Program-made: the position numbers and the translations under genes
Notes under the pieces: model-generated
The model's database searches: none
What the model saw: only the letters and a program-made list of their open reading frames with translations
Told to the model about the DNA's origin: nothing
Shown here: piece after piece, positions 51,659 to 60,841 of the stretch
Layout: every line of letters starts with the position of its first letter
How positions within the stretch are numbered: the stretch's first letter is position 1
From: Martelella mediterranea
Lineage (GTDB): Bacteria; Pseudomonadota; Alphaproteobacteria; Rhizobiales; Rhizobiaceae
Length of the DNA: 64,000 nucleotides
Direction: 5' to 3'
NCBI GenBank assembly: GCA_003001975.1
Contig: PVUG01000001.1
Coordinates: 422,791-486,790 of the forward strand

Positions 51659-53389
51659 ATGGATAGCTGGCTTAGCGGTAGGAGCGTCAGGCGGCGCTTT
51701 GTCAGATTGCGCGCAGGTGCAGCGCTGGTTCTGCTCGTGCTGGCATCTGCCGGCACTTATGCGGCCTGGTCGCTGACAACCAGCCGCACCCGCGAATATG
51801 TGCAGGATCAGGCTGCCGAAACGCTTGCCGTTCAGGCCGAGGTCCTAAACGGAGTGCTGGAGAAATACCGGCTGATTCCGCCCCTTCTCGCCCGGCAGGA
51901 TGAAATCGCGCTGCTGTTCGCAAGCCTTGCTTCCGACGCCTACATAGAAAACAGGGCGCGCACGCTGGCAGAAGAGATTACCGGCCTTTCCGGCGCCCGC
52001 GACGTGGCCTTCTTTGCTGCCGACGGGAAACTGCTTTCCGCCGCACGCGATATTTTCGGTGACGAACCCGCAGGCCGCGCAGAACTGCTCAAGGCGGCGA
52101 AAGAAAACCGGCTGGGCCGGACGGTCGCCCTGCTGAAGGGCGAAAACCGCGTTTATGCCTTCGGCGCCGGCGTGCGTCGCAATGGCCGGCTGATGGGCGT
52201 TGTTGCCGTTTATGTCGGGTTCGATGCAGTCGAGCGCGCCTGGGCGCTTTCTGCCGATCCCATTTTCGTCACCGACAGTGACGGCATCATCTTCCTCTCA
52301 AATCGCCAAGACTGGCTTTTGAAGCCGGTTTCCGAAATCGACGCCAAGTTCAATCCCGAAACAGCCGATGCGCTGACACATATCGACGTGATGCGTGACC
52401 TGCCGCTGATGGGCTGGCAGCTTCACGTTCTGGGCGACCGCAGCCGCGTCGTTTCCGCGCAATCGGCGGCGATCGGGTTTTCGCTGCTGATCTTCCTGCT
52501 GGTCGCCGTGATCGTGTTTTTCCAGATCGGGCGCATCGAGGGCCGTGTCATGCTCAGGCGGCGGGACCGGGCGCTGGCGCTGCGCCTGGAGCGCGCCGTG
52601 CGCGACCGGACGAAAGAGCTCAGCCTTGCAAACCAAAGCCTGTCGCATGAAATCGACGAGCGGATCGAGGCGGAGCGCGAACTGAAGCGCGTTCAGCGCG
52701 AGCTGATCCAGACGGCAAAGCTGGCCGGCGTCGGCCAGATGGCGGCCACGCTCAGCCATGAGATCAACCAGCCGCTGGCCGCCATCGAGACCTATGCCGC
52801 CAACACCAAACGGGCGCTGGCGCTCAAAAAGCACGAGATTGCCGACGACAACCTGAACCGCATCACGGCCATGGTCGCCCGGATATCCGAACTTTCGGGA
52901 ACCCTGCTGGCTTTCTCGCGCAGGCCGGAAACGAAGACGGAGCCCGTGCCGGTGAAGGTGGCTCTGCACGAGGCGCTGATCCTGATCCGGCCGAAAGCCG
53001 ACCGGGCCGGCGTGGCCATCGATGTCGATCCGGCCCTTGAGAGCGTGGTGGTGGATGCCGGCCGCATCCGTCTTTCGCAGGTGTTCGTCAATCTCTTCAG
53101 CAATGCCATCGATGCGCTTTCGGGAAGGCCGGACGGGCGCATAGCGGTGGACCTGAAAAGCGCCGGCGAAACCGTCTGTCTTCATGTTTCCGACAACGGG
53201 CCGGGTATTGCACAGGAGCTTGCAAATGAGGTGTTCGAGCCGTTTTTCACGACGCGAACCGGACAGGGCAACGGCATCGGACTATCTATCGTCTATAACA
53301 TCATGCAGGATTTCGGCGGCAGCGTTACGCTTCTGCCGGGTGACGGCGGCGCGGTCTTCGAACTGCGGCTGAAATCCGCGATGCCATAA
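51659..53389 (+). CDS. dctB: C4-dicarboxylate sensor histidine kinase DctB
   Basis: Membrane sensor kinase of 576 residues. A first helix (AALVLLVLASAGTYAAW) comes first, then a periplasmic double-PAS/Cache sensor, a second helix (IGFSLLIFLLVAVIVFF) and a coiled coil. The H-box is AATLSHEINQPLAAIETYA, and the ATPase domain has NLFSNAIDAL, VSDNGPGI and FTTRTGQGNGIGLSI. The SHEINQPLAA histidine site is typical of DctB. It signals to DctD, encoded 23 bases downstream, in response to periplasmic C4-dicarboxylates. The ATG at 51659 has GGGGGAGG upstream; the frame is open further without a better start. Confidence 0.92.
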   Translation: MDSWLSGRSVRRRFVRLRAGAALVLLVLASAGTYAAWSLTTSRTREYVQDQAAETLAVQAEVLNGVLEKYRLIPPLLARQDEIALLFASLASDAYIENRARTLAEEITGLSGARDVAFFAADGKLLSAARDIFGDEPAGRAELLKAAKENRLGRTVALLKGENRVYAFGAGVRRNGRLMGVVAVYVGFDAVERAWALSADPIFVTDSDGIIFLSNRQDWLLKPVSEIDAKFNPETADALTHIDVMRDLPLMGWQLHVLGDRSRVVSAQSAAIGFSLLIFLLVAVIVFFQIGRIEGRVMLRRRDRALALRLERAVRDRTKELSLANQSLSHEIDERIEAERELKRVQRELIQTAKLAGVGQMAATLSHEINQPLAAIETYAANTKRALALKKHEIADDNLNRITAMVARISELSGTLLAFSRRPETKTEPVPVKVALHEALILIRPKADRAGVAIDVDPALESVVVDAGRIRLSQVFVNLFSNAIDALSGRPDGRIAVDLKSAGETVCLHVSDNGPGIAQELANEVFEPFFTTRTGQGNGIGLSIVYNIMQDFGGSVTLLPGDGGAVFELRLKSAMP

Positions 53390-53412
53390 CAGCGGAGGAA
53401 TAGGGGCACATC

Positions 53413-54780
53413 ATGGAAATGCAGACGGCAACGCCTCTCGTTCATCTTGTCGATGACGACGACGACCTGCGCCACGCGCTGGCGCAGGGGCTTGAACTCG
53501 AAGGCGTCAATGTCGCCGTGCATGACAATGCCGCAAGCGCTGTGGAGCGGATCACGCATGAGGCCTATGCCGTTCTTGTCTCCGATATCCGCATGCCCGG
53601 AATGGACGGCATGGCACTGCTGAAGGCCGCACTGGCGATAGACCCCACCTTTCCGGTGATCCTGATTACCGGGCACGGCGATGTGCAGATGGCGGTCGAT
53701 GCCATGCGGGCCGGGGCCTATGACTTCATCGAAAAGCCGTTTCAGGCCTCCCGCCTCTACACCGTCATCGACAGGGCGCTGGAAAAGCGGCGGTTCGTTC
53801 TGGAAAACCGGACGCTGAGATCGGAACTGGACGGTCACGACGCACTGTCTCTGCGGCTGGTCGGCCGCACGAAGGGGATTGTCCGGCTGCGCGAGCAGAT
53901 TGCCATGCTGGCCGATACCGATGTCGATGTTCTGGTGCGCGGTGAAACCGGCACGGGTAAGGAGGTAGTCGCCCGCGCGCTGCATGACACCGGCAACCGG
54001 GCGACCGGCAATTTCGTGGCGATCAACTGCGCGGCACTGCCTGCAGACATGATGGAGGCGGAACTGTTCGGCCATGAAGCCGGCGCGTTCACCGGCGCCC
54101 AGAAGCAGCGCATCGGCAAGCTGGAACATGCCGATGGCGGCACGGTGTTTCTCGACGAGATCGAATCCATGCCGCTTGACCTTCAGGCCAAGATCCTGCG
54201 CGCCATTGAAACCCGCACGGTCGAGCGGCTCGGCTCGAACAAACAGATTGCACTGAACATCCGTATCGTCGCCGCATCCAAATCCGACCTCAAGGTCGAA
54301 AGCGATGCCGGACGTTTCAGGGCCGATCTTTATTACCGGCTGAATGTCGTAACCCTCGACATTCCGTCGCTGCGTGAGCGCCGGGACGATATCCCGCTTC
54401 TGTTCTTCTTTCTGGCCCGTGATGCGCGCGCGCGGTTTCGCCGGGAGATACCGGAAATTTCGCCGATGCTGCAGGCAGATCTGATGGCACATGACTGGCC
54501 CGGCAATGTGCGGGAGTTGAGAAATTATGCCGACCGTTTCGTGCTCGGTCTCTGGCGTGGGTTTGAGGACAACGGGCAAGGTGGAGCGGCCATGGCACCG
54601 TCCGCCGGCCTGCCGCTTGCAGACCAGATGCAGGCTTTCGAACGGCAGGTGATCGCCGGCGAGCTTGCCCGCAATGACGGAGCGCTGAAGCCCACCTATG
54701 AAGCCTTGCAGATTTCGCGAAAAGGGCTCTACGACAAGATGAAACGGCTCAGGATCGATTATGTCGACGATGCCGAGTGA
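53413..54780 (+). CDS. dctD: sigma-54-dependent response regulator DctD
   Basis: An enhancer-binding protein of 455 residues with a receiver domain (LVDDDDDLRHAL, VLVSDIRMPGMDG, FIEKPF), an AAA+ domain with Walker A GETGTGKEV, the sigma-54 contact loop GAFTGAQ, Walker B GTVFLDEIE and a final arginine-finger region. A Fis-type helix-turn-helix at the C-terminus (LKPTYEALQISRKGLYDKMK) follows. After phosphorylation by DctB it should activate the -24/-12 promoter at 54925 that precedes dctPQM. Confidence 0.95.
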   Translation: MEMQTATPLVHLVDDDDDLRHALAQGLELEGVNVAVHDNAASAVERITHEAYAVLVSDIRMPGMDGMALLKAALAIDPTFPVILITGHGDVQMAVDAMRAGAYDFIEKPFQASRLYTVIDRALEKRRFVLENRTLRSELDGHDALSLRLVGRTKGIVRLREQIAMLADTDVDVLVRGETGTGKEVVARALHDTGNRATGNFVAINCAALPADMMEAELFGHEAGAFTGAQKQRIGKLEHADGGTVFLDEIESMPLDLQAKILRAIETRTVERLGSNKQIALNIRIVAASKSDLKVESDAGRFRADLYYRLNVVTLDIPSLRERRDDIPLLFFFLARDARARFRREIPEISPMLQADLMAHDWPGNVRELRNYADRFVLGLWRGFEDNGQGGAAMAPSAGLPLADQMQAFERQVIAGELARNDGALKPTYEALQISRKGLYDKMKRLRIDYVDDAE

Positions 54781-54824
54781 TCATCGCAATGTGTCAGTTC
54801 CTACCCATTGCGGCGCAAGACGAC

Positions 54825-54840
54825 GTGTCACCGCTGACAC
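54825..54840. promoter_or_regulatory. likely DctD upstream activating site
   Basis: GTGTCA-CCGC-TGACAC is a perfect 6-4-6 inverted repeat 84 bases upstream of the -24 element. A further GTGTCAG half site lies at 54791. Location and symmetry suit an enhancer for DctD. Confidence 0.62.
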
Positions 54841-54924
54841 ATTGATGCCACAAAGCTTTTCCGGCCAAAATTTGAAAATTGATAAGTCTTTGTTTTGACG
54901 TCTTTATTGATGTTTCTCAAAAAC

Positions 54925-54940
54925 TGGCACGCGGCTTGCA
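54925..54940 (+). promoter_or_regulatory. sigma-54 promoter of dctPQM
   Basis: TGGCAC-N5-TTGCA fits the -24/-12 consensus with the invariant GG and GC correctly spaced. It lies about 190 bases before dctP, just after the gene for the sigma-54 activator DctD. The rest of the 346-base gap holds no gene. Confidence 0.85.
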
Positions 54941-55126
54941 GGTAAAATATCAGGCAGCGGCGGAGAGGTGACGTCGCGGGAGGGCTTCAGATGAACATAT
55001 CCCGACATTTGCAGATGTCGCTGCCTTGATGACGAGGGTGGCGCCGCGGTTCGCGCAATCGACAGCGGCCTGCCGGGGCCAGCCCCCAGTTCAACACGAC
55101 CTGGTTTTAACGGGAGGACGTAAACC

Positions 55127-56134
55127 ATGAAGACATTTCTGACTGCAGCCGTTTCCGCCGCTGCGCTTTTCGCCGCGGCTTCCGCCGTTTCCGCTGCCGA
55201 TGATGCCTGCAGCGATGACGAGATGGTCATCAAGTTCAGCCATGTGGTCGCCGATCAGGGCCATCCCAAGGGGGATGCCGCGCGCATGCTGGCCGACCGC
55301 GTCAACGAGGAGCTCGATGGCGAAGCCTGCATGGAGGTTTTCCCGAACTCGACGCTGTTTGACGATGACAAGGTGCTCGAGGCGCTGCTGCTCGGCGATG
55401 TTCAGCTGGCAGCCCCTTCGCTGGCCAAGTTCGAGGCCTATACGCTGAAATACCGGCTTTATGACCTGCCGTTCCTGTTCTCAAGTCTCGATGCGGTGGA
55501 GCGCTTCACCACCAGCGATGCCGGCAAGGGCATGCTGACGGCGATGGAAGACAAGGGCTATATGGGCCTTGGTTACGGGTCTTCGGGCCTGAAACAGTTT
55601 TCCGCCAACAAGCCGCTGATCCTGCCAACCGACGCGGCCGGGCTGAAATTCCGGGTGCAGACCTCGGATGTGGCCGTCGCCATGATCAACGCGCTTGATG
55701 CCTCCGCCCAGAAGCTTGCCTTCAAGGAAGTCTATGGCGCGCTGCAGACCGGTGTTGTCGACGGGCAGGAAAACACCTGGTCGAATATCTATACCCAGAA
55801 ATTCTTCGAGGTTCAGGACGGCATTACCGAGACCAACCATCAGCTCCTTGCCTACCTTCTGGTGACCTCCACCGACTGGCTCGATGGCCTCGACCCGGAT
55901 TTCCGGGACCGTTTCCTCACGATTGTCGAGGAGGTGACGGCCGAGGCCAATGCTTCGGTGGCCGCCAAGGAACAGGACAATCGCGCCAACATCATCGACG
56001 CCGGCAGCGAAGTGCGGGAACTCTCTCCTGAAGAACGTCAGGCCTGGGTGGATGTGATGAAGCCGGTCTGGGCCGAGTTCGAAGATGACATCGGCGCCGA
56101 CCTCATTCAGGCGGCTGTTGAATCCAACAACTAA
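55127..56134 (+). CDS. dctP: TRAP transporter substrate-binding protein DctP
   Basis: The periplasmic C4-dicarboxylate-binding protein has 335 residues. A signal peptide ends at VSAADD. Then come IKFSHVVADQGHPKGDAA, a central AAPSLAKFEAYTLKYRLYDLPFLF (short form: LYDLPFLF), and GLKFRVQTSDV, in which the arginine binds the substrate carboxylate. KEVYGALQTGVVDGQENTW follows in the second lobe. GGGAGGA precedes the ATG. It is expressed from the sigma-54 promoter at 54925 and works with DctQ and DctM. Confidence 0.94.
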   Translation: MKTFLTAAVSAAALFAAASAVSAADDACSDDEMVIKFSHVVADQGHPKGDAARMLADRVNEELDGEACMEVFPNSTLFDDDKVLEALLLGDVQLAAPSLAKFEAYTLKYRLYDLPFLFSSLDAVERFTTSDAGKGMLTAMEDKGYMGLGYGSSGLKQFSANKPLILPTDAAGLKFRVQTSDVAVAMINALDASAQKLAFKEVYGALQTGVVDGQENTWSNIYTQKFFEVQDGITETNHQLLAYLLVTSTDWLDGLDPDFRDRFLTIVEEVTAEANASVAAKEQDNRANIIDAGSEVRELSPEERQAWVDVMKPVWAEFEDDIGADLIQAAVESNN

Positions 56135-56210
56135 GCGGCGGACCGGGGCGGCGCGGTATCAGCCGTGCCGCCCATGACTGCCTGATGGATGTATTGGGAG
56201 GGGACCCGCC

Positions 56211-56891
56211 ATGGCCGCCTACTGGCCCTATTTTGCCCTGATCGCGATTCTTGTTCTGCTTTACCTGGTCGAACGTCGCCACCGCGCCTTTGTGACCCGG
56301 CTGGAAGAAAACGTGCTGGCGATACTGCTTGCCGCCATCACCGTGATTTCGTTTGCGCAGGTCGTCATGCGCTACGGCTTCAACAGCGGCTGGGGCGGCG
56401 CGCTGGAACTGACGCGCATTCTGTTTGCATGGATGATCCTGTTCGGCATGAGTTATGGCCTGAAGACCGGCCTGCACCTGGGTGTCGATGCCCTGATCCG
56501 CACCCTGCCCCACCGCGCTTTCCGCATCGTTGCCCTGTTCGGCGCGCTGACCGGCCTGCTCTATGCCGTCATCCTGCTGTCGTCCGACTGGCTGCAGATT
56601 TTCGGCGCCAACGCCAAGGGCGGCGCGGTCTTCTACTGGCATCGCTTCTTCAGGGCCGGGATCGGCCTCGATGATCTGCGCTATCCGCTTTTCATGCAGG
56701 ACTGGTTCGGGCTTCAGGAGCGCGTTCAGCGCTGGGTCGCCTACATCATTCTGCCCGTCGGTCTGGCGCTCCTCGCCTATCGCTCGCTTGAGGCATTCAT
56801 CCAGATCTGGACCGGCAAGCGTGAACTCGTCATCGCCAGCCATGAAGCTGAAGAGCTGGTGGCTGAAAACAAAGATGTGCTGAAGGACTAG
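56211..56891 (+). CDS. dctQ: TRAP transporter small permease DctQ
   Basis: Small four-helix membrane subunit of 226 residues. Helix one is at residues 4-20. The DctQ core is VMRYGFNSGWGGALELTRILFAWMILFG (short form: RYGFNSGWGGALEL), with GLKTGLHLGVDAL following. It bridges the binding protein and DctM. It lies between dctP (76-base gap with GGGAGGGG before the start) and dctM (four-base gap). Confidence 0.92.
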   Translation: MAAYWPYFALIAILVLLYLVERRHRAFVTRLEENVLAILLAAITVISFAQVVMRYGFNSGWGGALELTRILFAWMILFGMSYGLKTGLHLGVDALIRTLPHRAFRIVALFGALTGLLYAVILLSSDWLQIFGANAKGGAVFYWHRFFRAGIGLDDLRYPLFMQDWFGLQERVQRWVAYIILPVGLALLAYRSLEAFIQIWTGKRELVIASHEAEELVAENKDVLKD

Positions 56892-56895
56892 GCCC

Positions 56896-58521
56896 ATGGA
56901 AATCGCCATTCTGTTTCTGCTGGTCTTCGGCCTTCTGTTTGCCGGCGCGCCGGTTGCTATTTCGCTCGGCCTGTCATCGGTGCTGTTCATCGCGTTTTTC
57001 TCGCGCGATTCCATGTCGTCGGTGGCGTTGCAGCTGTTCACCGCCTCGCAGAATTACACGCTTCTTGCCATTCCCTTCTTCGTGCTGGCATCCGCCTTCA
57101 TGTCGACGGGAGGCGTTGCGCATCGTCTGGTGCGCTTTGCCATTGCCTCCGTCGGGCATTTTCGCGGCGGTCTGGCCATGGCGTCGGTCATGTCATGCAT
57201 GCTGTTTGCGGCCCTTTCCGGCTCGTCGCCGGCAACCGTTGTCGCCATCGGCACGATTGCCATCGCCGGCATGCGTCAGGTCGGCTACACCAAGGAATTT
57301 GCCGCCGGCATCATCGCCAATGCGGGCACGCTCGGCATTCTCATCCCGCCATCCATCGTCATGGTGGTTTATGCGGCAGCGACCGACGTGTCCGTCGGGC
57401 GCATGTTCCTCGCCGGTATCATTCCCGGCACGATTGCCGGTTTCATGCTGATGGCCGCCATTTATGTGATGGCGCGGATCAAACAGTTGCCGGCCGAACC
57501 GTGGAAAGGGTTCCTCGAAATCGTCGAGGCGGGCAAGGATGCCGGCTGGGGCCTGTTTCTCATCGTCATCATTCTCGGCGGCATCTATGGCGGCGTCTTC
57601 ACCCCCACGGAAGCCGCGGCCGTGGCGGCCGTCTATGCCTTTCTGGTGTCGATCTATATCTACCGCGACATGGGGCCGCTCAAGGGCATGCGCTGGATTG
57701 AGGAAAGCGACGGAAGACGTTCGAAAACCGGATTTCTGGCATCGGTCTACGGCATTTCCTTCCTGTTCGTGTTCCTGATCCTCGCCTTCTTTGCCACGGA
57801 CGGCGTCGACGCGGCCTGGGCCAGCCCGACGGCGCGGCTGATTGCCGGCATTGTCTTGTCCATCGCCGTCGTTATTGCCTACACACTCTGGCGCGGCGAG
57901 AATGCGCGCGTGAGCCAGGTTCCGGCCTATCTCATCTCCGGTGTGCCGATATGGTACCGTAACCTGAAGGCCAATATTCTCAGGACACCGTTCTGCCTGT
58001 CGCATGAGGATACCCGCCGCACGACCGTGGGAGCCGCCAAGACGACCGTGATGCTGATGTTCATCATCGTCAACGCACTGCTTTTTGCCCATGTGCTGAC
58101 GGCGGAGCGCATTCCGCAGGCGATCACCTCGGTCATGGTCGATGCCGGGTTCAACTGGTTCACCTTCCTGATCGCGGTCAACATTCTGCTTCTGATCGGC
58201 GGCCAGTTCATGGAGCCGTCCGGCCTTTTGCTGATCGTCGCCCCGGTGGTGTTCCCGATTGCGATGGAACTCGGCGTCGATCCGATCCATCTCGGCATCA
58301 TCATGGTGGTCAACATGGAAATCGGGATGATCACGCCGCCGATCGGGCTCAACCTGTTCGTGACATCGGGGATAACGGGCATGAGCCTGGTCAAGGTTGT
58401 CAGGGCAGCCGCACCCTTCGTGATGGTGCTGTTCCTGTTCCTTATTCTGGTGACCTATGTCCCGTTCATTTCAACGGCCTTGCCGTACTGGCTGATGGGT
58501 CCGGAAATCGTCACTCGCTGA
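56896..58521 (+). CDS. dctM: TRAP transporter large permease DctM, long form
   Basis: The sodium-coupled transport subunit. N-terminal half: GAPVAISLGLSSVLFI and GGLAMASVMSCMLFAALSGSSPATVVAIG (short form: LFAALSGSSPATVVAIG). Second half: MVVNMEIGMITPPIGLNLFV. The length of 541 residues exceeds the usual 425-430. About 115 extra residues (roughly 257-372) between the two repeats hold two more hydrophobic segments and a basic loop. The same long form is known from some alphaproteobacterial DctM proteins, so it is not an assembly artefact. The C-terminus runs to PYWLMGPEIVTR. Confidence 0.93.
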   Translation: MEIAILFLLVFGLLFAGAPVAISLGLSSVLFIAFFSRDSMSSVALQLFTASQNYTLLAIPFFVLASAFMSTGGVAHRLVRFAIASVGHFRGGLAMASVMSCMLFAALSGSSPATVVAIGTIAIAGMRQVGYTKEFAAGIIANAGTLGILIPPSIVMVVYAAATDVSVGRMFLAGIIPGTIAGFMLMAAIYVMARIKQLPAEPWKGFLEIVEAGKDAGWGLFLIVIILGGIYGGVFTPTEAAAVAAVYAFLVSIYIYRDMGPLKGMRWIEESDGRRSKTGFLASVYGISFLFVFLILAFFATDGVDAAWASPTARLIAGIVLSIAVVIAYTLWRGENARVSQVPAYLISGVPIWYRNLKANILRTPFCLSHEDTRRTTVGAAKTTVMLMFIIVNALLFAHVLTAERIPQAITSVMVDAGFNWFTFLIAVNILLLIGGQFMEPSGLLLIVAPVVFPIAMELGVDPIHLGIIMVVNMEIGMITPPIGLNLFVTSGITGMSLVKVVRAAAPFVMVLFLFLILVTYVPFISTALPYWLMGPEIVTR

Positions 58522-58533
58522 CGTTCAAAGCAA

Positions 58534-58562
58534 TGCCCGGGCACGTTGGCTGTGCCCGGGCA
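58534..58562. terminator. hairpin between convergent dctM and DUF779 genes
   Basis: TGCCCGGGCAC and GTGCCCGGGCA form a perfect 11-base stem with a seven-base loop, 13 bases after the dctM stop. There is no T run on either strand, so termination strength is uncertain. Confidence 0.6.
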
Positions 58563-58584
58563 ACTGGAATGCCAAGAGGTTTCC

Positions 58585-59001
58585 TCAAGGCATCGCAAGC
58601 GCTTCCTGTTCCTCATCTGTCAAAACCCGTGAACGGGTGAGAAAGCGTTTTTCCCGGCCGTTGTCGAGGCTGAACATGCCGCCGCGTCCGGGCACGACAT
58701 CGAGAATGAGCTGGGTGTGTTTCCAGGCCTGAAACTGCGGGCCGGAAATCCAGACCTCGGCGCCCTCAACGCTTCCAAGCCGTACATCGCTGCTGCCGAG
58801 ATGAAACTCCGCCTTCGGATAGCACATCGGCGAAGAGCCATCACAGCAGCCACCGGATTGATGAAACATGATCTCGCCGTGATCGGCCTGAATTTCGTGA
58901 ATGAGGGCGCGGGCCGCAGTGGTGGCCGTCACCCGGCATCCCTTTTCCGCTCCCTCGGGCAGGGTGTCATCCGTTGCGCAGGCAATATCGTGTTCACGCA
59001 T
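58585..59001 (-). CDS. DUF779 domain protein
   Basis: DUF779 proteins are small and usually encoded next to NAD aldehyde dehydrogenases. The 138-residue sequence carries the family's HQSGGCCDGSSPMCYP at about residues 47-62, a cysteine-rich loop that may bind metal, and WKHTQLILDVVPGRGGMFSL (WKHTQLILDV). The function is unknown. It is downstream of the aldehyde dehydrogenase gene in the same orientation, 112 bases away, so the two probably work together. AAAGGAGG precedes the start. Confidence 0.88.
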   Translation of the reverse strand: MREHDIACATDDTLPEGAEKGCRVTATTAARALIHEIQADHGEIMFHQSGGCCDGSSPMCYPKAEFHLGSSDVRLGSVEGAEVWISGPQFQAWKHTQLILDVVPGRGGMFSLDNGREKRFLTRSRVLTDEEQEALAMP

Positions 59002-59113
59002 GTTAGCCTCCTTTCAGACAATTTGGCGGCAGGCAGGTCCCTGCCCGCCTGCCGCCCGCGCCGGCACCGTGTGGCGCCGGGTCCTGGGGGATATGATCCC
59101 GACGCGCCCCGCC

Positions 59114-60634
59114 TCAGAAGAAGCCGACCTTGTCGGTGCTGTAGCTGACCAGCAGGTTCTTGGTCTGCTGATAGTGGTCGAGCATCATCTTGTGGGTTTC
59201 GCGGCCGATACCGGACTGCTTGTAGCCGCCAAAGGCGGCATGCGCCGGATAGGCATGGTAGTTGTTCACCCACACGCGGCCTGCCTGAATATGCCGTCCG
59301 AAGCGGTAGCAGGTATTGGCATCGCGCGACCACACACCCGCGCCAAGCCCGTAAAGCGTATCATTGGCGATCTCGAGCGCTTCGGCCTCGTCCTTGAAGG
59401 TGGTGACGGAGACCACGGGGCCGAAGATTTCCTCCTGGAAGACCCGCATCTTGTTGTGGCCTTTCAGAATGGTCGGCTTGATGTAATAGCCGCTCGAAAG
59501 CTCGCCGCCGAGATCCGCCTTTTCGCCGCCGAGAAGCACTTCCGCGCCTTCCTGCCGGCCGATATCGAAGTAGCTCAGGATTTTCTCCTGCTGTTCGCTG
59601 GAGGCCTGGGCGCCGATCATCGTGTCGGCCGCGCGGGGATCGCCCTGAATGATGGCCTTGGTGCGGGCAATCGCCCGTTCCATGAATTCATCATAGATGT
59701 CCTCATGGATCAGCGCCCGGCTCGGGCAGGTGCAGACTTCGCCCTGATTGAGCGCGAAGAACACGAAGCCTTCGATCGCCTTGTCGAGGAAATTGTCGTC
59801 CTCGCGCATCACATCCTTGAAGAAGATGTTGGGCGATTTGCCGCCAAGTTCCAGCGTCACGGGAATAAGGTTTTCCGTGGCGTATTGCATGATCAGGCGG
59901 CCGGTCGTGGTCTCCCCGGTAAAGGCGATCTTGGCAATGCGCGGGCTCTGCGCCAGCGGCTTGCCGGCTTCCAGACCGAAGCCGTTGACGATGTTGAGCA
60001 CGCCGGCCGGCAGGACATCGGCAATCAGCTCGGCCAGAACCATGATCGAGGCCGGCGTCTGTTCGGCCGGTTTGAGCACCACGCAATTGCCGGCGGCAAG
60101 GGCGGGTGCAAGCTTCCACGATGCCATCAGGATCGGGAAGTTCCACGGAATGATCTGGCCGACGACGCCCAGCGGCTCATGGAAGTGATAAGCGATGGTG
60201 TCGTCATCGATTTCGCTCATCGAGCCTTCCTGCGCACGCAGAACGGAGGCGAAATAACGATAATGGTCGGCTGCCAGCGGAATGTCGGCCGCTCTGGTCT
60301 CGCGGATGGGCTTGCCGTTGTCCCAGGTCTCCGCCGTTGCCAGCAGTTCGAGATTTTCCTCGATGATATCGGCAATCTTCAACAGCAGGTTGGCACGTTC
60401 GGTCGGCGGGGTACTGCCCCATTTTGCCTTGGCCGCGTGCGCCGCATCCAGCGCCAGATTGACGTCATCGGCGTCCGAGCGCGCGATTTCGTTGATCGCA
60501 GCCCCTGTGATCGGCGTGGTATTGGTGAAATAGCGCCCGTTTTTCGGGGGCACGAATTTGCCGCCGATGAAGTTGTCATAGCGGTCCTTGAAAGGCGATT
60601 TCAAAAGCCCTTCGGTTTTCGGCATCTCGTTCAT
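59114..60634 (-). CDS. NAD-dependent aldehyde dehydrogenase (AldB/ExaC type)
   Basis: Tetrameric-type aldehyde dehydrogenase of 507 residues with [22 protein letters not shown] (short form: [13 protein letters not shown]) for NAD, the base in [12 protein letters not shown], the nucleophile Cys in [12 protein letters not shown], and [17 protein letters not shown]. Similarity is highest to acetaldehyde/propanal dehydrogenases of the AcoD/ExaC branch. The ATG at 60634 has GGGAGGAGT upstream and starts the family N-terminus; the longer frame is not needed. The perfect dyad at 60732 and the AcoR-like gene behind it suggest induction by its substrate or a related alcohol. Confidence 0.93.
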   Translation of the reverse strand: MNEMPKTEGLLKSPFKDRYDNFIGGKFVPPKNGRYFTNTTPITGAAINEIARSDADDVNLALDAAHAAKAKWGSTPPTERANLLLKIADIIEENLELLATAETWDNGKPIRETRAADIPLAADHYRYFASVLRAQEGSMSEIDDDTIAYHFHEPLGVVGQIIPWNFPILMASWKLAPALAAGNCVVLKPAEQTPASIMVLAELIADVLPAGVLNIVNGFGLEAGKPLAQSPRIAKIAFTGETTTGRLIMQYATENLIPVTLELGGKSPNIFFKDVMREDDNFLDKAIEGFVFFALNQGEVCTCPSRALIHEDIYDEFMERAIARTKAIIQGDPRAADTMIGAQASSEQQEKILSYFDIGRQEGAEVLLGGEKADLGGELSSGYYIKPTILKGHNKMRVFQEEIFGPVVSVTTFKDEAEALEIANDTLYGLGAGVWSRDANTCYRFGRHIQAGRVWVNNYHAYPAHAAFGGYKQSGIGRETHKMMLDHYQQTKNLLVSYSTDKVGFF

Positions 60635-60731
60635 GATACTCCTCCCAGAAATTATCTGAACTCTATTGAGGCCCTGAATTTGCGCGCGCAGACGGGCCTT
60701 GTCACCGGCACGAAACCGGCAGAGGAGCAAT

Positions 60732-60753
60732 ACTGTCTCGGGATTGAGACAGT
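60732..60753. promoter_or_regulatory. perfect inverted repeat upstream of the aldehyde dehydrogenase gene
   Basis: ACTGTCTC-GGGATT-GAGACAGT is a perfect 8-6-8 dyad about 100 bases before the aldehyde dehydrogenase start, between it and the AcoR-like gene. Distance and symmetry suit a Fis-type helix-turn-helix activator site. Confidence 0.62.
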
Positions 60754-60841
60754 TTGCGGGCTGAAAGGTGTTTTCAAGACGGATGCAATGAACGGCATCA
60801 AGGCGGGCAGCCGGCACCGAGGCCGCCCGCAGGATGTCGCA

